Positions 7,332 to 13,959 of a stretch of 16,893 nt of DNA are shown piece by piece. The stretch is taken from the NCBI GenBank assembly GCA_002431805.1, contig DJEE01000096.1:1-16893 (forward strand). Reading direction: 5' to 3'. Position 1 is the stretch's first letter; every line of letters starts with the position of its first letter. Below the pieces are notes generated by a model. That model worked only from the letters and a program-made list of their open reading frames with translations, was not told where the DNA came from and did not search any database. Position numbers and translations under genes: made by a program. The stretch is from Eggerthellaceae bacterium UBA5906 (lineage in GTDB: Bacteria > Actinomycetota > Coriobacteriia > Coriobacteriales > Eggerthellaceae).

Positions 7332-8528
7332 CTAATCTAAATACCCCAGTTGCGCGTGAAGGCGCTGGCACTCGCGAGCGATGGTGATGCGCTGAACGGT
7401 AGGCGCGCCCTCCTCAAGCCATAAGGCGCGGCAGTCGCGGTACAAACGCTCGGTCGGGCCATAAGGAGACTTCTCGAAATAGCCGTCGCCGCCGAATATC
7501 TCAAGCATCTCGTCCGAGCAGGTTTTAACAGCTTGGATGGAATTCAGCTTGCAAATGGCTGCTTTTTCGTCAACGTACTCGTTATGCGGGTCAACATCGA
7601 AATCGCGCGCGAAGTCGTATACCAGGCAGCGCAGCGCATGCGTAGCAGCTGCCATGTCGGCGATTTTCATCTTGATAGCCTGACGACTTGCAATAGGCTT
7701 TCCAAACGTGATGCGGTCGTTGGCGCGTGCGATGCTCATTTCCAGCATGCGCTGGCACATGCCCAAATTGGATGCTGCAATGTGCACGCGTGAAATAGAC
7801 AGGGAATGGATAGCAACTTCCATGCCTTGGCCTTCATGCCCAAGCAGGTATTTTGGATCAAGATGCACATTGGTGAATTTCAAGCCTGCGTGACCTGCAC
7901 CGCGGCAGCCCATCATGTGGGGCATCTCAACCAATTCGAACCCCGGCGAGTCCATGGGAACCAAGAATGCGGACAGACGGGAATCTTTGTCATCGTTCGG
8001 GTCGGTTACTGCAATAACATATGCGTATTGCGAGCAGTCGGTGTGGGAGATAAGCCACTTCTCGCCATTCAGAATATAGGAACCGTCCTCTTGGCGAATG
8101 GCAGTGGAGTGAACATCGGCGCCGGTGCCGCCGGTTTTCTCGGTAAGAGCAAAACACGTGAACACGGATTTGTCCTGGAACTTGTCCATGAGTTCCGCTT
8201 TAACTTCGGGCGTGCCATATTCATTGAGAATACGCCAGTTCAAGTCAGCCGCGTAATGCAGGTGCATGCGCATGCCGCCCGGGCCACGGCTAAACTCCTC
8301 TTGAACTTTCAGGATTTCCAGCTCGCTTAAATCCCATCCGCCGTATTCGGACGGTAAAGCAAAGCGGTACAGATCGTTCTCGCGCGCCAGGTCGAAGAAT
8401 CGCTGCGGGAATACGTTGGTCTGCTCGACCTCTTCCTGCATTTCCTCAAACGGGCCCTCCGCAAGCGCTCGGACCTTGGAGAGAAACTCAGCAAACTGCT
8501 CGTCACTGATCTTCGCATTTGGGTTCAT
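7332..8528 (-). CDS. Acyl-CoA dehydrogenase, divergent clade
   Basis: A 398-residue flavoenzyme. The start MNPNAK at 8528 is chosen because AGGGG lies 7 bases upstream; ATG codons further up lack a ribosome site. The dehydrogenase fold is clear: an LPSEYGG-like segment near 59-64, a flavin loop at 129-138, a RITFGKPIASRQ segment, an EIFGGDGYFEKSPYGPTERLYRDCRALWLEEG segment and a likely catalytic base E373 in EEGAPTVQR. The flavin loop reads TEKTGGTGAD, two residues longer than the usual TEPxAGSD, so it forms a different clade from the other two dehydrogenases here. It is divergent from the crotonase gene and upstream of the ligase gene. Likely role: oxidation or reduction of the acyl-CoA made by the ligase or the CoA transferase, with ETF as electron carrier. 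Confidence 0.9.
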   Translation of the reverse strand: MNPNAKISDEQFAEFLSKVRALAEGPFEEMQEEVEQTNVFPQRFFDLARENDLYRFALPSEYGGWDLSELEILKVQEEFSRGPGGMRMHLHYAADLNWRILNEYGTPEVKAELMDKFQDKSVFTCFALTEKTGGTGADVHSTAIRQEDGSYILNGEKWLISHTDCSQYAYVIAVTDPNDDKDSRLSAFLVPMDSPGFELVEMPHMMGCRGAGHAGLKFTNVHLDPKYLLGHEGQGMEVAIHSLSISRVHIAASNLGMCQRMLEMSIARANDRITFGKPIASRQAIKMKIADMAAATHALRCLVYDFARDFDVDPHNEYVDEKAAICKLNSIQAVKTCSDEMLEIFGGDGYFEKSPYGPTERLYRDCRALWLEEGAPTVQRITIARECQRLHAQLGYLD

Positions 8529-8680
8529 ACGCATGCCCCTATCGATATATATGTTTTGAACGCAACGTGTATATCTGAAGGTTTTAACCTTGAGATTATG
8601 TTGTGTTCCCCTTGCTGTCTCCATTCTAGCGAGCGAAAACGCGGTTGTGCGGTGTAAAACCATCGGTGTTTATTGGTGCT

Positions 8681-8719
8681 ATTTCAAGTTCGATAGGACG
8701 CGACTATCGAACTTGAAAT
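8681..8719. repeat. Perfect 16-bp inverted repeat
   Basis: ATTTCAAGTTCGATAG at 8681-8696 is mirrored by CTATCGAACTTGAAAT at 8704-8719 around a 7-base spacer. No gene ends here on either strand and no T-run follows, so a terminator role is unlikely. It may be a large operator or a regulatory RNA stem between divergent genes. Confidence 0.85.
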
Positions 8720-8804
8720 TACATGCAACAAAGCTAGAAATGTGTGAGGTGTAAGATACAGATTTTGAAAATTGTCCGTAGATATTGCGTGAAAAAGGCG
8801 GCAT

Positions 8805-8834
8805 TCTGTTAGTAGTCCAACAGGCGATAACAGA
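8805..8834 (+). promoter_or_regulatory. Dyad in the presumed leader of the crotonase gene
   Basis: TCTGTTA and TAACAGA are separated by 16 bases. A shorter competing pair, CTGTT (8806-8810) with AACAG (8819-8823), shares the left arm. It lies 49 to 78 bases before the start codon. It could be an operator or a switchable leader stem; evidence is only symmetry. Confidence 0.35.
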
Positions 8835-8882
8835 GTCTGGGACAAACTTTCAAAACTTGAGTAAATCAAGAAAGGGGTCGCC

Positions 8883-9761
8883 ATGAGCGTCTATCAGGAA
8901 AGCTATCATCTGCCCGAGTTTACCTACGAGTATGAGAAGCTGAAGATCGACAAGCGTGGTCCGGTTTACGTTTGCGCATTCGACGATGCACAGAACCTCA
9001 ACGCCATGTCCTACCAGCAGATGGCTGAGTTCAACGACTTTCTGATTAAGGTCCGCATGGACAAGGATTGCCGTGTTATCGTTCTGACCGGTGAGGGCCG
9101 TTCCTTCTGCGCCGGCTTCAACCTGAACGACCTGGCTCTGCAGCCGCCTGAGGATATGGGCCGTATCCAGCGCGACTTCTACATCATGCAGCGCATGTGC
9201 TCCGACCAGATCATCAACATGCGTCGTTGCGAGCAGCCGATCATCGGTGCTCTGAAGGGCTACGCTGTTGGCGGCGGCCTGTCCATCTCTTGCGCCTGCG
9301 ACCTGCGTGTTCTGGGCGAGTCTTACAAGATGAACGCTGGTTACCTGTCCATTGGCTACACCGGCACCGACATGGGTGGCGCTTTCTTCCTGCCCAAGAT
9401 CGTTGGTTATGCACGTGCCGCTGAAATCCTCATGAACCCTGCTCGTCATGACGCACAGCAGCTGCTTGATTGGGGCTTCGCAAACCGCGTTGTCGCCGAC
9501 GACGATGTGCTCGAGACGGCTGTTGCCATGGCTGAGGATATGTGCAAGCAAACCGCTCCGTTCGGCCTGCGCCTGACGAAGGAATGCCTGCAGACCTCGC
9601 TCGACGGCACCAGCTTCGAGAACGTCATCAAGATGGAGAACCGCAACCAGGTTCTGGCTTCCAACACCAACGACGGCATCATGGGTACCCTCAAGATGAA
9701 CCCGCACAACAAGCAGGATGTCAAGGAGAACCCGGACAAGTACGCGTTCCACAACAAATAA
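8883..9761 (+). CDS. Crotonase-superfamily protein (enoyl-CoA hydratase/isomerase, CaiD-like)
   Basis: A 292-residue crotonase, with an N-terminal extension of about 20 residues over the usual core. The oxyanion-hole segments are present: CAGFNL at 76-81 and GGGLS at 130-134. However, the positions of the two catalytic glutamates of enoyl-CoA hydratase appear to be S134 and Y154, while D163 in the TDMGG segment is kept. This pattern is common in a large group of actinobacterial proteins annotated loosely as enoyl-CoA hydratases, and in isomerases and other crotonases that do not hydrate. It should bind an acyl-CoA and stabilise an enolate, but simple hydration is doubtful. Codon use is strongly biased to CTG, AAC, GGC and CGT, suggesting high expression. 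Single-gene unit with its own terminator. Confidence 0.88.
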   Translation: MSVYQESYHLPEFTYEYEKLKIDKRGPVYVCAFDDAQNLNAMSYQQMAEFNDFLIKVRMDKDCRVIVLTGEGRSFCAGFNLNDLALQPPEDMGRIQRDFYIMQRMCSDQIINMRRCEQPIIGALKGYAVGGGLSISCACDLRVLGESYKMNAGYLSIGYTGTDMGGAFFLPKIVGYARAAEILMNPARHDAQQLLDWGFANRVVADDDVLETAVAMAEDMCKQTAPFGLRLTKECLQTSLDGTSFENVIKMENRNQVLASNTNDGIMGTLKMNPHNKQDVKENPDKYAFHNK

Positions 9762-9784
9762 GTCAAAGCAACTTGTGTGACTTC

Positions 9785-9821
9785 GTGCCCTCGATCTATA
9801 GTGGTCGGGGGCACTTTTTTT
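9785..9821 (+). terminator. Intrinsic terminator after the crotonase gene
   Basis: GTGCCCTCGA pairs with TCGGGGGCAC (one G-U) around a 10-base loop, followed by seven T. It separates the crotonase from the flavoprotein gene downstream. Confidence 0.9.
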
Positions 9822-9897
9822 CTATTGGGGTGTTTGAAGAATACTAAGTTAGCGAATATGCGGCTTACACGGCTTTTGAGAGGGTAAGGAGACGAGA

Positions 9898-10512
9898 ATG
9901 TACATTTTTGCCATCAATGGTAGCCACCGTGCAGGAAAGGGTACTGCAGCGCTTTTAAACGCGGTATTAGACACTGCAAGCCATCAAGGTGCTACTGGTG
10001 AGCTGATTGAGCTTTCCCATCTTGATTTAAGGTTTTGCTGCGGGTGCAATAAGTGCTTGGGCACAAATCGCTGCACCATTCACGACGACATGGACATGTT
10101 GTATGAGAAGATGATGCGTGCAGATGGAATCGTGCTGGGATCTCCCGTGTATTTCGGTAACGTATCTGCCCGTATGAAGTGCTTTATGGATCGCACGCGC
10201 CCGCTTCATATGGTCGACAACGCGCTTGCTGGCAAGGTTGGCGGCATGGTGACGACCTCGGGTTTGCCTGATTGCGGTTGCCAGGAAACGCTCGGTGTGA
10301 TGGACCGCTTCTTTGCCACGCATGAAATGCTCGTGGTGCATCCGCGTCCGCTTGGCCCTGTTACCGGCGATGGCGTCGCAGCCACGCAGCTGGCCCGCTT
10401 TAACGAAGCCGGCGATCCGGAATGGCGCAGCATCAAGGACGATGAGAACGCCTTTAAGCGCGCTCGTAGGCTTGGTCACGATATGTTTAACCTAATTGCA
10501 CGTTTATCCTAA
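9898..10512 (+). CDS. Iron-sulfur flavoprotein (NADPH-dependent FMN reductase / flavodoxin fold)
   Basis: A 204-residue flavodoxin-like protein with AAGGAG at 9886-9891 before the ATG. The N-terminus has the FMN phosphate loop NGSHRAGKGT at 7-16. Cysteines C47, C50, C53 and C59 form the C-x2-C-x2-C-x5-C compact motif that binds the 4Fe-4S cluster in archaeal and bacterial iron-sulfur flavoproteins; C48 is extra. A GSPVYFGNVSARMKCFMDR segment around 81-99 is the usual FMN ring contact. It would be a cytoplasmic electron carrier or small reductase, here possibly serving the acyl-CoA enzymes or protecting them from oxidants. It is flanked by strong terminators, so it appears monocistronic. Its physiological partner is unknown. 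Confidence 0.88.
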   Translation: MYIFAINGSHRAGKGTAALLNAVLDTASHQGATGELIELSHLDLRFCCGCNKCLGTNRCTIHDDMDMLYEKMMRADGIVLGSPVYFGNVSARMKCFMDRTRPLHMVDNALAGKVGGMVTTSGLPDCGCQETLGVMDRFFATHEMLVVHPRPLGPVTGDGVAATQLARFNEAGDPEWRSIKDDENAFKRARRLGHDMFNLIARLS

Positions 10513-10534
10513 GTGTGCAATCTTGGAGCTTTAT

Positions 10535-10576
10535 AAACAGCTCTGCAGGGATATCCCTGCAGAGCTGTTTTGTTTA
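10535..10576 (+). terminator. Intrinsic terminator after the flavoprotein gene
   Basis: AAACAGCTCTGCAGGG at 10535-10550 pairs perfectly with CCCTGCAGAGCTGTTT at 10555-10570 across a 4-base loop, then TGTTT. A very stable 16-bp stem. The following 190 bases, up to 10770, hold no gene I can support. Confidence 0.9.
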
Positions 10577-10770
10577 GGTCTTCGATTGATGAGTCGAAAT
10601 AGATTTGACGTAGTCACTGGCTAGATTGATTGAAGCAAGAAGTAAAGAAGTATTGAGCTTTGAGAGGGCGTTGTTTTTAGCAAGCGATTAAAGATAAAGA
10701 AAGCCCGGAGTCGAATATCTACAAGCTTGAATTTATGAGCATTCTTCTTTATGGAGAGCGGGGAATAAAG

Positions 10771-10798
10771 AAAACCCGCAGCATATGCTGCGGGTTTT
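10771..10798 (-). terminator. Terminator of the CoA transferase gene (28-bp perfect palindrome)
   Basis: AAAACCCGCAGC, ATAT, GCTGCGGGTTTT read the same on both strands. On the minus strand it lies 34 bases past the CoA transferase stop and is followed by a T-rich stretch. It could also stop plus-strand read-through. Confidence 0.88.
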
Positions 10799-10832
10799 CC
10801 AATACGCTTGAACGATTGAAGGAGAGGAGCTG

Positions 10833-12143
10833 CTACCAATTGCAGGGAGCTTCGCCCTTTTCCTGACGCTCGGACTTGAAGATGGTGTCCGGCACTTCTT
10901 CGCCGTGCCAGCACTTGATGGCACCGTCAGCCTCGGCCTTAGCGATTTGCTCGTCGGTGTAACCAAGGTTCTCCATAACCTCAACGGTGTTGTAGCCAAT
11001 GGGCTTGGACAGGATAACCGGCGGATCGCCATACTTGCGGAAGCGCAAGGGACTCATAGGCAGAGCCTTCTTGCCGTAACCCTTGTACTCAACCCAACGC
11101 AGGGAGTCGTTGTCGTAAGCTTCCTGGTCTTTGACGATGTCGGTGTAGCGGAAGCACTTCTGATGCGGAACCTCATGCTCGCGCAGAATCTCATCCCACT
11201 CGTCAAAGGTCTTCTTGGAGAAGCCTTCCTCAAGCCAGCCGATAACCTCAGGCTGCTTGCCGGAAGCCTTCAGCGCGGGCAGGTTGCAGGTGTCGGGCTG
11301 ATCGATGTGCTCGGAATTGCCCGTGATTTCCATCATCATGTTGTAGTACTTGTCGTACTGCGGCATGCAGATGAGCATCCACTTCTCGTCCTTGGTGCGG
11401 TACGTGTTGTTGAACGGGTTGGGCACATGCTTGCGGGACTTCGGGTACGGAGCACCGAACTGCGTAGCCATAATACCGATGTTGCCGCCCCAGATTGCCG
11501 CACCGTACAGGTTGCAGGTTACCTTGTCGCCCTGGCCAGTGCGAGTGCGGTTGAACAGAGCAGCCAGAATGCCGCCAGCCATGATGGAAGCAGCATTGTA
11601 ATCGCCGAATGCTTGCGGCGGGATTGCCGGGGACTCGCCATCTTCGCGGAAGACGTTTGCGACGCCACCACGAGCAGCCCAGCACACTGCGTCAAAGCCA
11701 GGCGTGTTAGCTTCAGCGCCGAACTCGCCATAACCACGCAGCTGTGCCCAAATGAGGCTGGGGTACTTAGCAGCCAGCGTGTCGTAATCCAGACCAAGTT
11801 TCACGAGCGCCTTGTCGCGAAGGTTGCAAACAAAAACGTCAGCCTGGGAGAGGAGCTTATCCATAACCTCAAAGCCCTCTTCGCTCTTCAGGTTAAGAGC
11901 AAGCCAGTTCTTGTTCGTGTTGTTCAGGTCGATCGTAGGATCTTCGGTCTCGCTCTGCTCACAGCCAAAGCCCGGGCCCTGAGTGCGCTGAGCATCGCCA
12001 TGAAGCGGCTCAACCTTCATAATTTCTGCACCCATCTCGGACAGGATGCGAACAGTTGCGGGAGCGGCAACCCACTCGCACAGCTCGACGACCTTTACGC
12101 CGTTCAGAGGACCATAACCGTTAAGCTTCTCACTTACCAGCAT
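10833..12143 (-). CDS. Class III CoA transferase (CaiB/BaiF/Frc family)
   Basis: A 436-residue CaiB-type CoA transferase. The ATG at 12143 has AAAGGAG six bases upstream. The N-terminal GVKVVELCEWVAAP segment and the following GAEIMKVEP segment are typical. The catalytic aspartate is D181 in PPQAFGDYNAAS, the position that forms the acyl-aspartyl anhydride in formyl-CoA transferase and CaiB. The C-terminal YGDPPVILSKPIGYNT segment is also characteristic. It would swap CoA between product thioester and incoming acid, activating substrate without ATP, which complements the ATP-dependent ligase nearby. Codon use is strongly biased, as in the crotonase and the transporter. It is divergent from a CaiA-like dehydrogenase across 371 bases, the same pair that is adjacent in the E. 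coli cai operon. Substrate unknown. Confidence 0.93.
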   Translation of the reverse strand: MLVSEKLNGYGPLNGVKVVELCEWVAAPATVRILSEMGAEIMKVEPLHGDAQRTQGPGFGCEQSETEDPTIDLNNTNKNWLALNLKSEEGFEVMDKLLSQADVFVCNLRDKALVKLGLDYDTLAAKYPSLIWAQLRGYGEFGAEANTPGFDAVCWAARGGVANVFREDGESPAIPPQAFGDYNAASIMAGGILAALFNRTRTGQGDKVTCNLYGAAIWGGNIGIMATQFGAPYPKSRKHVPNPFNNTYRTKDEKWMLICMPQYDKYYNMMMEITGNSEHIDQPDTCNLPALKASGKQPEVIGWLEEGFSKKTFDEWDEILREHEVPHQKCFRYTDIVKDQEAYDNDSLRWVEYKGYGKKALPMSPLRFRKYGDPPVILSKPIGYNTVEVMENLGYTDEQIAKAEADGAIKCWHGEEVPDTIFKSERQEKGEAPCNW

Positions 12144-12514
12144 GCGGCGCTCCTTTCATTTTCGTCTTTGGGCGGTTCTTGCGTTTGCAAAACATATATT
12201 TACAGGTATGAGGAGTCAGTACTACGGACAAAAACGTAAATTTGTGAAAATGTCCATAAGAAACAACCATCGAAACATAGGGAAATTTTTGAATAACCCT
12301 AATTAATATTGGACAATCCACCTTTTGTGTTTCTGCTAATCGTAGTCCTTGCGGCCAAGTTGGCAAAAATGTGTGGATTCGTATCTGATATTGATGCAAA
12401 TGCGGATAGGTCGAAAATCGTATATTGGCCGGCGGAACGCAGCAGAACCGCTGGTATATTGAAGCCACATCCTATAGTTGTACGGTCGATACGTGGAAAA
12501 AGGGGAGAACAACA
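12144..12514. promoter_or_regulatory. 371-base divergent control region (CoA transferase minus, CaiA-like dehydrogenase plus)
   Basis: No gene is visible in this stretch. It must drive transcription both ways. GGACA at 12226-12230 and TGTCC at 12251-12255 form a dyad with a 20-base spacer, inside the imperfectly matched flanks CTACGGACA and TGTCCATAAG. The inverse of CTACGGACAA at 12222-12231 is identical to TTGTCCGTAG at 8772-8781 before the crotonase gene. Another GGACAA lies near 12312. I could not settle a -10/-35 pair for either gene. Confidence 0.55.
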
Positions 12515-13675
12515 GTGGATTTCAGCCTTTCACCTGAGCAGAAGAAGCTTGTTGCTTCTTTTCGTGCCTTCGGTACGGAAGTGTTTACGCCCGACCACGT
12601 GTCGCAGTGGTGTAAAGATCAGGGTTTGCCCGACGACGTGATGAAACGTTTCGTTGATATTTATTTCAAGTCGGCTGACAAGAAGCTTTCGAGCGCCGCT
12701 GGGCACACGTTGCTCGATCAAGCGCTTATCATCGAAGAGCTTTCCCGCTGCGCAGGTGCCACGCTTCCGTTCCAGAACGATTTGTTCAACCTGCAAATCG
12801 TTGATGCGTTGTCGGTTGCAGGAAACGTTGATCCTGTTGTTGCGGATTATCGCTCGACAGGTCGTTTGATGTTCGCTCTTGCGATTTCTGAGCCCGATGG
12901 CGGTTCTGACGTGATGTCAATGAAAACCAGTACGAAAATGCTTGATGGCAAGATCGTGCTGAATGGTCGTAAGTCGTATGTGAACAACGGTGAGTATGCA
13001 CCTTATATTGTTGTTGCGGCAATTGACGAAGACGCGGAAAGCGATGATGCGTATCCTTCGCTAGCGCTGTGGCTTGTGCCGCGCAATTTGAAGGGCATCG
13101 CTGCCGTGCCCATCGACAAGATCGGGCAAGATATGCTGCCGTTTGCTTCGCTTTCGTTCCAAGATGTTGAATTGAAGCCGGATTATCGCATTTCGGCCGA
13201 CCAAGGTGATTTCCGCCGCTTGTTCCAAATGCTGGAATATGGACGTGTGCTTTTGTGTGCTTCCTCGCTCGGTATGGCTCAGGCTGCTATGGAAGACGCA
13301 TGCGCCCACGCTCGCTCACGCAAGGCGTTTGGCGTGCAAGTGGGACGTTTCCAGCAAATCGAAACGATGCTTACCGACATGGAGCTGCGCTTAACCAACA
13401 TGCGCTCTATTTTGTATCGTGCTGCATGGACGGTGGATAGGGCAGACCCAGAGCGCCGTTTGGCCGTGTCTCTTATGAAGCGTTATATTCCTAAAACCGC
13501 TGTTGAAGTTGCATCTGACGCCATGCAGACGCTTGGCGGTTTAGGATATACGGAAAGCTCTCGCACGAGCCGCGCCTGGCGCGACTGCCGTGGTAATCAA
13601 ATTGCCGAGGGCACCGATCAAATCATGGTGTATATTGCTGCCCCGCTTATTGCTGAAAAATACCGCGATTTCTAA
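12515..13675 (+). CDS. Acyl-CoA dehydrogenase, CaiA-like
   Basis: A 386-residue flavoenzyme. The GTG at 12515 is chosen because AAGGGGAG lies 8 bases upstream and the resulting MDFSLSPEQ start is typical of the family and close to the MDFNLNDEQ start of E. coli CaiA as I recall it; the frame runs 30 codons further up without a good site. The flavin loop is SEPDGGSD at 125-132, and an RKAFGVQVGRFQQIETMLTDM segment follows. The C-terminal SRAWRDCRGNQIAEGTDQI segment places a catalytic glutamate at E365, and the AWRDCR pattern resembles the WRDLR of CaiA. It probably reduces an enoyl-CoA or oxidises the saturated form with ETF as partner. Divergence from the CaiB-type gene supports a joint pathway. 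It is followed by the transporter on the same strand. Confidence 0.9.
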   Translation: MDFSLSPEQKKLVASFRAFGTEVFTPDHVSQWCKDQGLPDDVMKRFVDIYFKSADKKLSSAAGHTLLDQALIIEELSRCAGATLPFQNDLFNLQIVDALSVAGNVDPVVADYRSTGRLMFALAISEPDGGSDVMSMKTSTKMLDGKIVLNGRKSYVNNGEYAPYIVVAAIDEDAESDDAYPSLALWLVPRNLKGIAAVPIDKIGQDMLPFASLSFQDVELKPDYRISADQGDFRRLFQMLEYGRVLLCASSLGMAQAAMEDACAHARSRKAFGVQVGRFQQIETMLTDMELRLTNMRSILYRAAWTVDRADPERRLAVSLMKRYIPKTAVEVASDAMQTLGGLGYTESSRTSRAWRDCRGNQIAEGTDQIMVYIAAPLIAEKYRDF

Positions 13676-13868
13676 AAACTGTCCCACCGTAGATTTTGTG
13701 AATTGGCTTTTGTGCGTTGAAAAGTAACTTTTGTCGATTCCTATAGCTTATAGTTGATTTTAATATATACACATTTCCTTGTGTTTGACCACTTTAATTC
13801 TACGAAACCGGATAAATGAGTGTGTTCTGTCCGTTTCTTCTGTAGGAACTGTGATGTAAAAAATACTT

Positions 13869-13892
13869 GGATAAGCGGAAGGGTGCTTATCC
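13869..13892 (+). repeat. 8-bp inverted repeat in the transporter leader
   Basis: GGATAAGC and GCTTATCC flank an 8-base loop. The right arm also matches ACCGGATAA at 13807-13815, so two exclusive folds are possible. Confidence 0.6.
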
Positions 13893-13946
13893 GGTTCATC
13901 ACACCAGGGGTTCTAGGTTTGCGTTTTGCGAAGGAAAACCTACGAC

Positions 13947-13954
13947 AAGGAGGT
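13947..13954 (+). promoter_or_regulatory. Consensus ribosome binding site that decides a TTG start
   Basis: AAGGAGGT ends 5 bases before the TTG at 13960, the transporter start chosen here. An out-of-frame ATG at 13955 directly abuts the site and would encode only ten codons, ending at 13987 with ATGA over an in-frame ATG at 13984. Spacing favours TTG. Confidence 0.75.
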
Positions 13955-13959
13955 ATGTT

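Larger units (their letters stand above)
8529..8882. promoter_or_regulatory. 354-base divergent control region (dehydrogenase minus, crotonase plus)
   Basis: No gene is visible. The region must hold both promoters, though I see no convincing -35/-10 pair for either. It is full of dyads: AAGGTT-TT-AACCTT at 8578-8591, the perfect 16-bp repeat at 8681-8719, and TCTGTTA/TAACAGA at 8805-8834. TTGTCCGTAG at 8772-8781 recurs exactly, inverted, before the CoA transferase gene. The crotonase has a strong AAAGGGG site at 8871-8877. Confidence 0.6.
13676..13959 (+). promoter_or_regulatory. Intergenic region and structured leader of the transporter gene
   Basis: There is no gene here. No terminator follows the dehydrogenase stop, so read-through into the transporter is possible, but the 284-base length and structure suggest a separate promoter and leader. 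ACCGGATAA at 13807-13815 and GGATAAGC at 13869-13876 can each pair with the same region, TTATCCGGT/GCTTATCC, around 13885-13895. A further TAGGTTT/AAACCTA stem (13914-13920 with 13936-13942) ends 4 bases before the ribosome site. This recalls an attenuator or riboswitch-type leader but matches no class I recognise. Confidence 0.45.

Noticed and set aside
8681..8719. Reading the large inverted repeat as a terminator
   Set aside because: Both neighbouring genes are transcribed away from it and no T-run follows on either strand.
8850..9752. A 300-codon open frame on the minus strand
   Set aside because: Antisense to the crotonase gene; no recognisable motif and no ribosome site.
10577..10770. 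Possible small gene between the flavoprotein and CoA transferase terminators
   Set aside because: The only frame there is a minus-strand one without a ribosome site or family resemblance, running into the CoA transferase region; no evidence for coding.
10905..12239. A 444-codon open frame on the plus strand
   Set aside because: It is antisense to the CaiB-type gene, which has the catalytic Asp motif and a good ribosome site. The long shadow results from biased codons.
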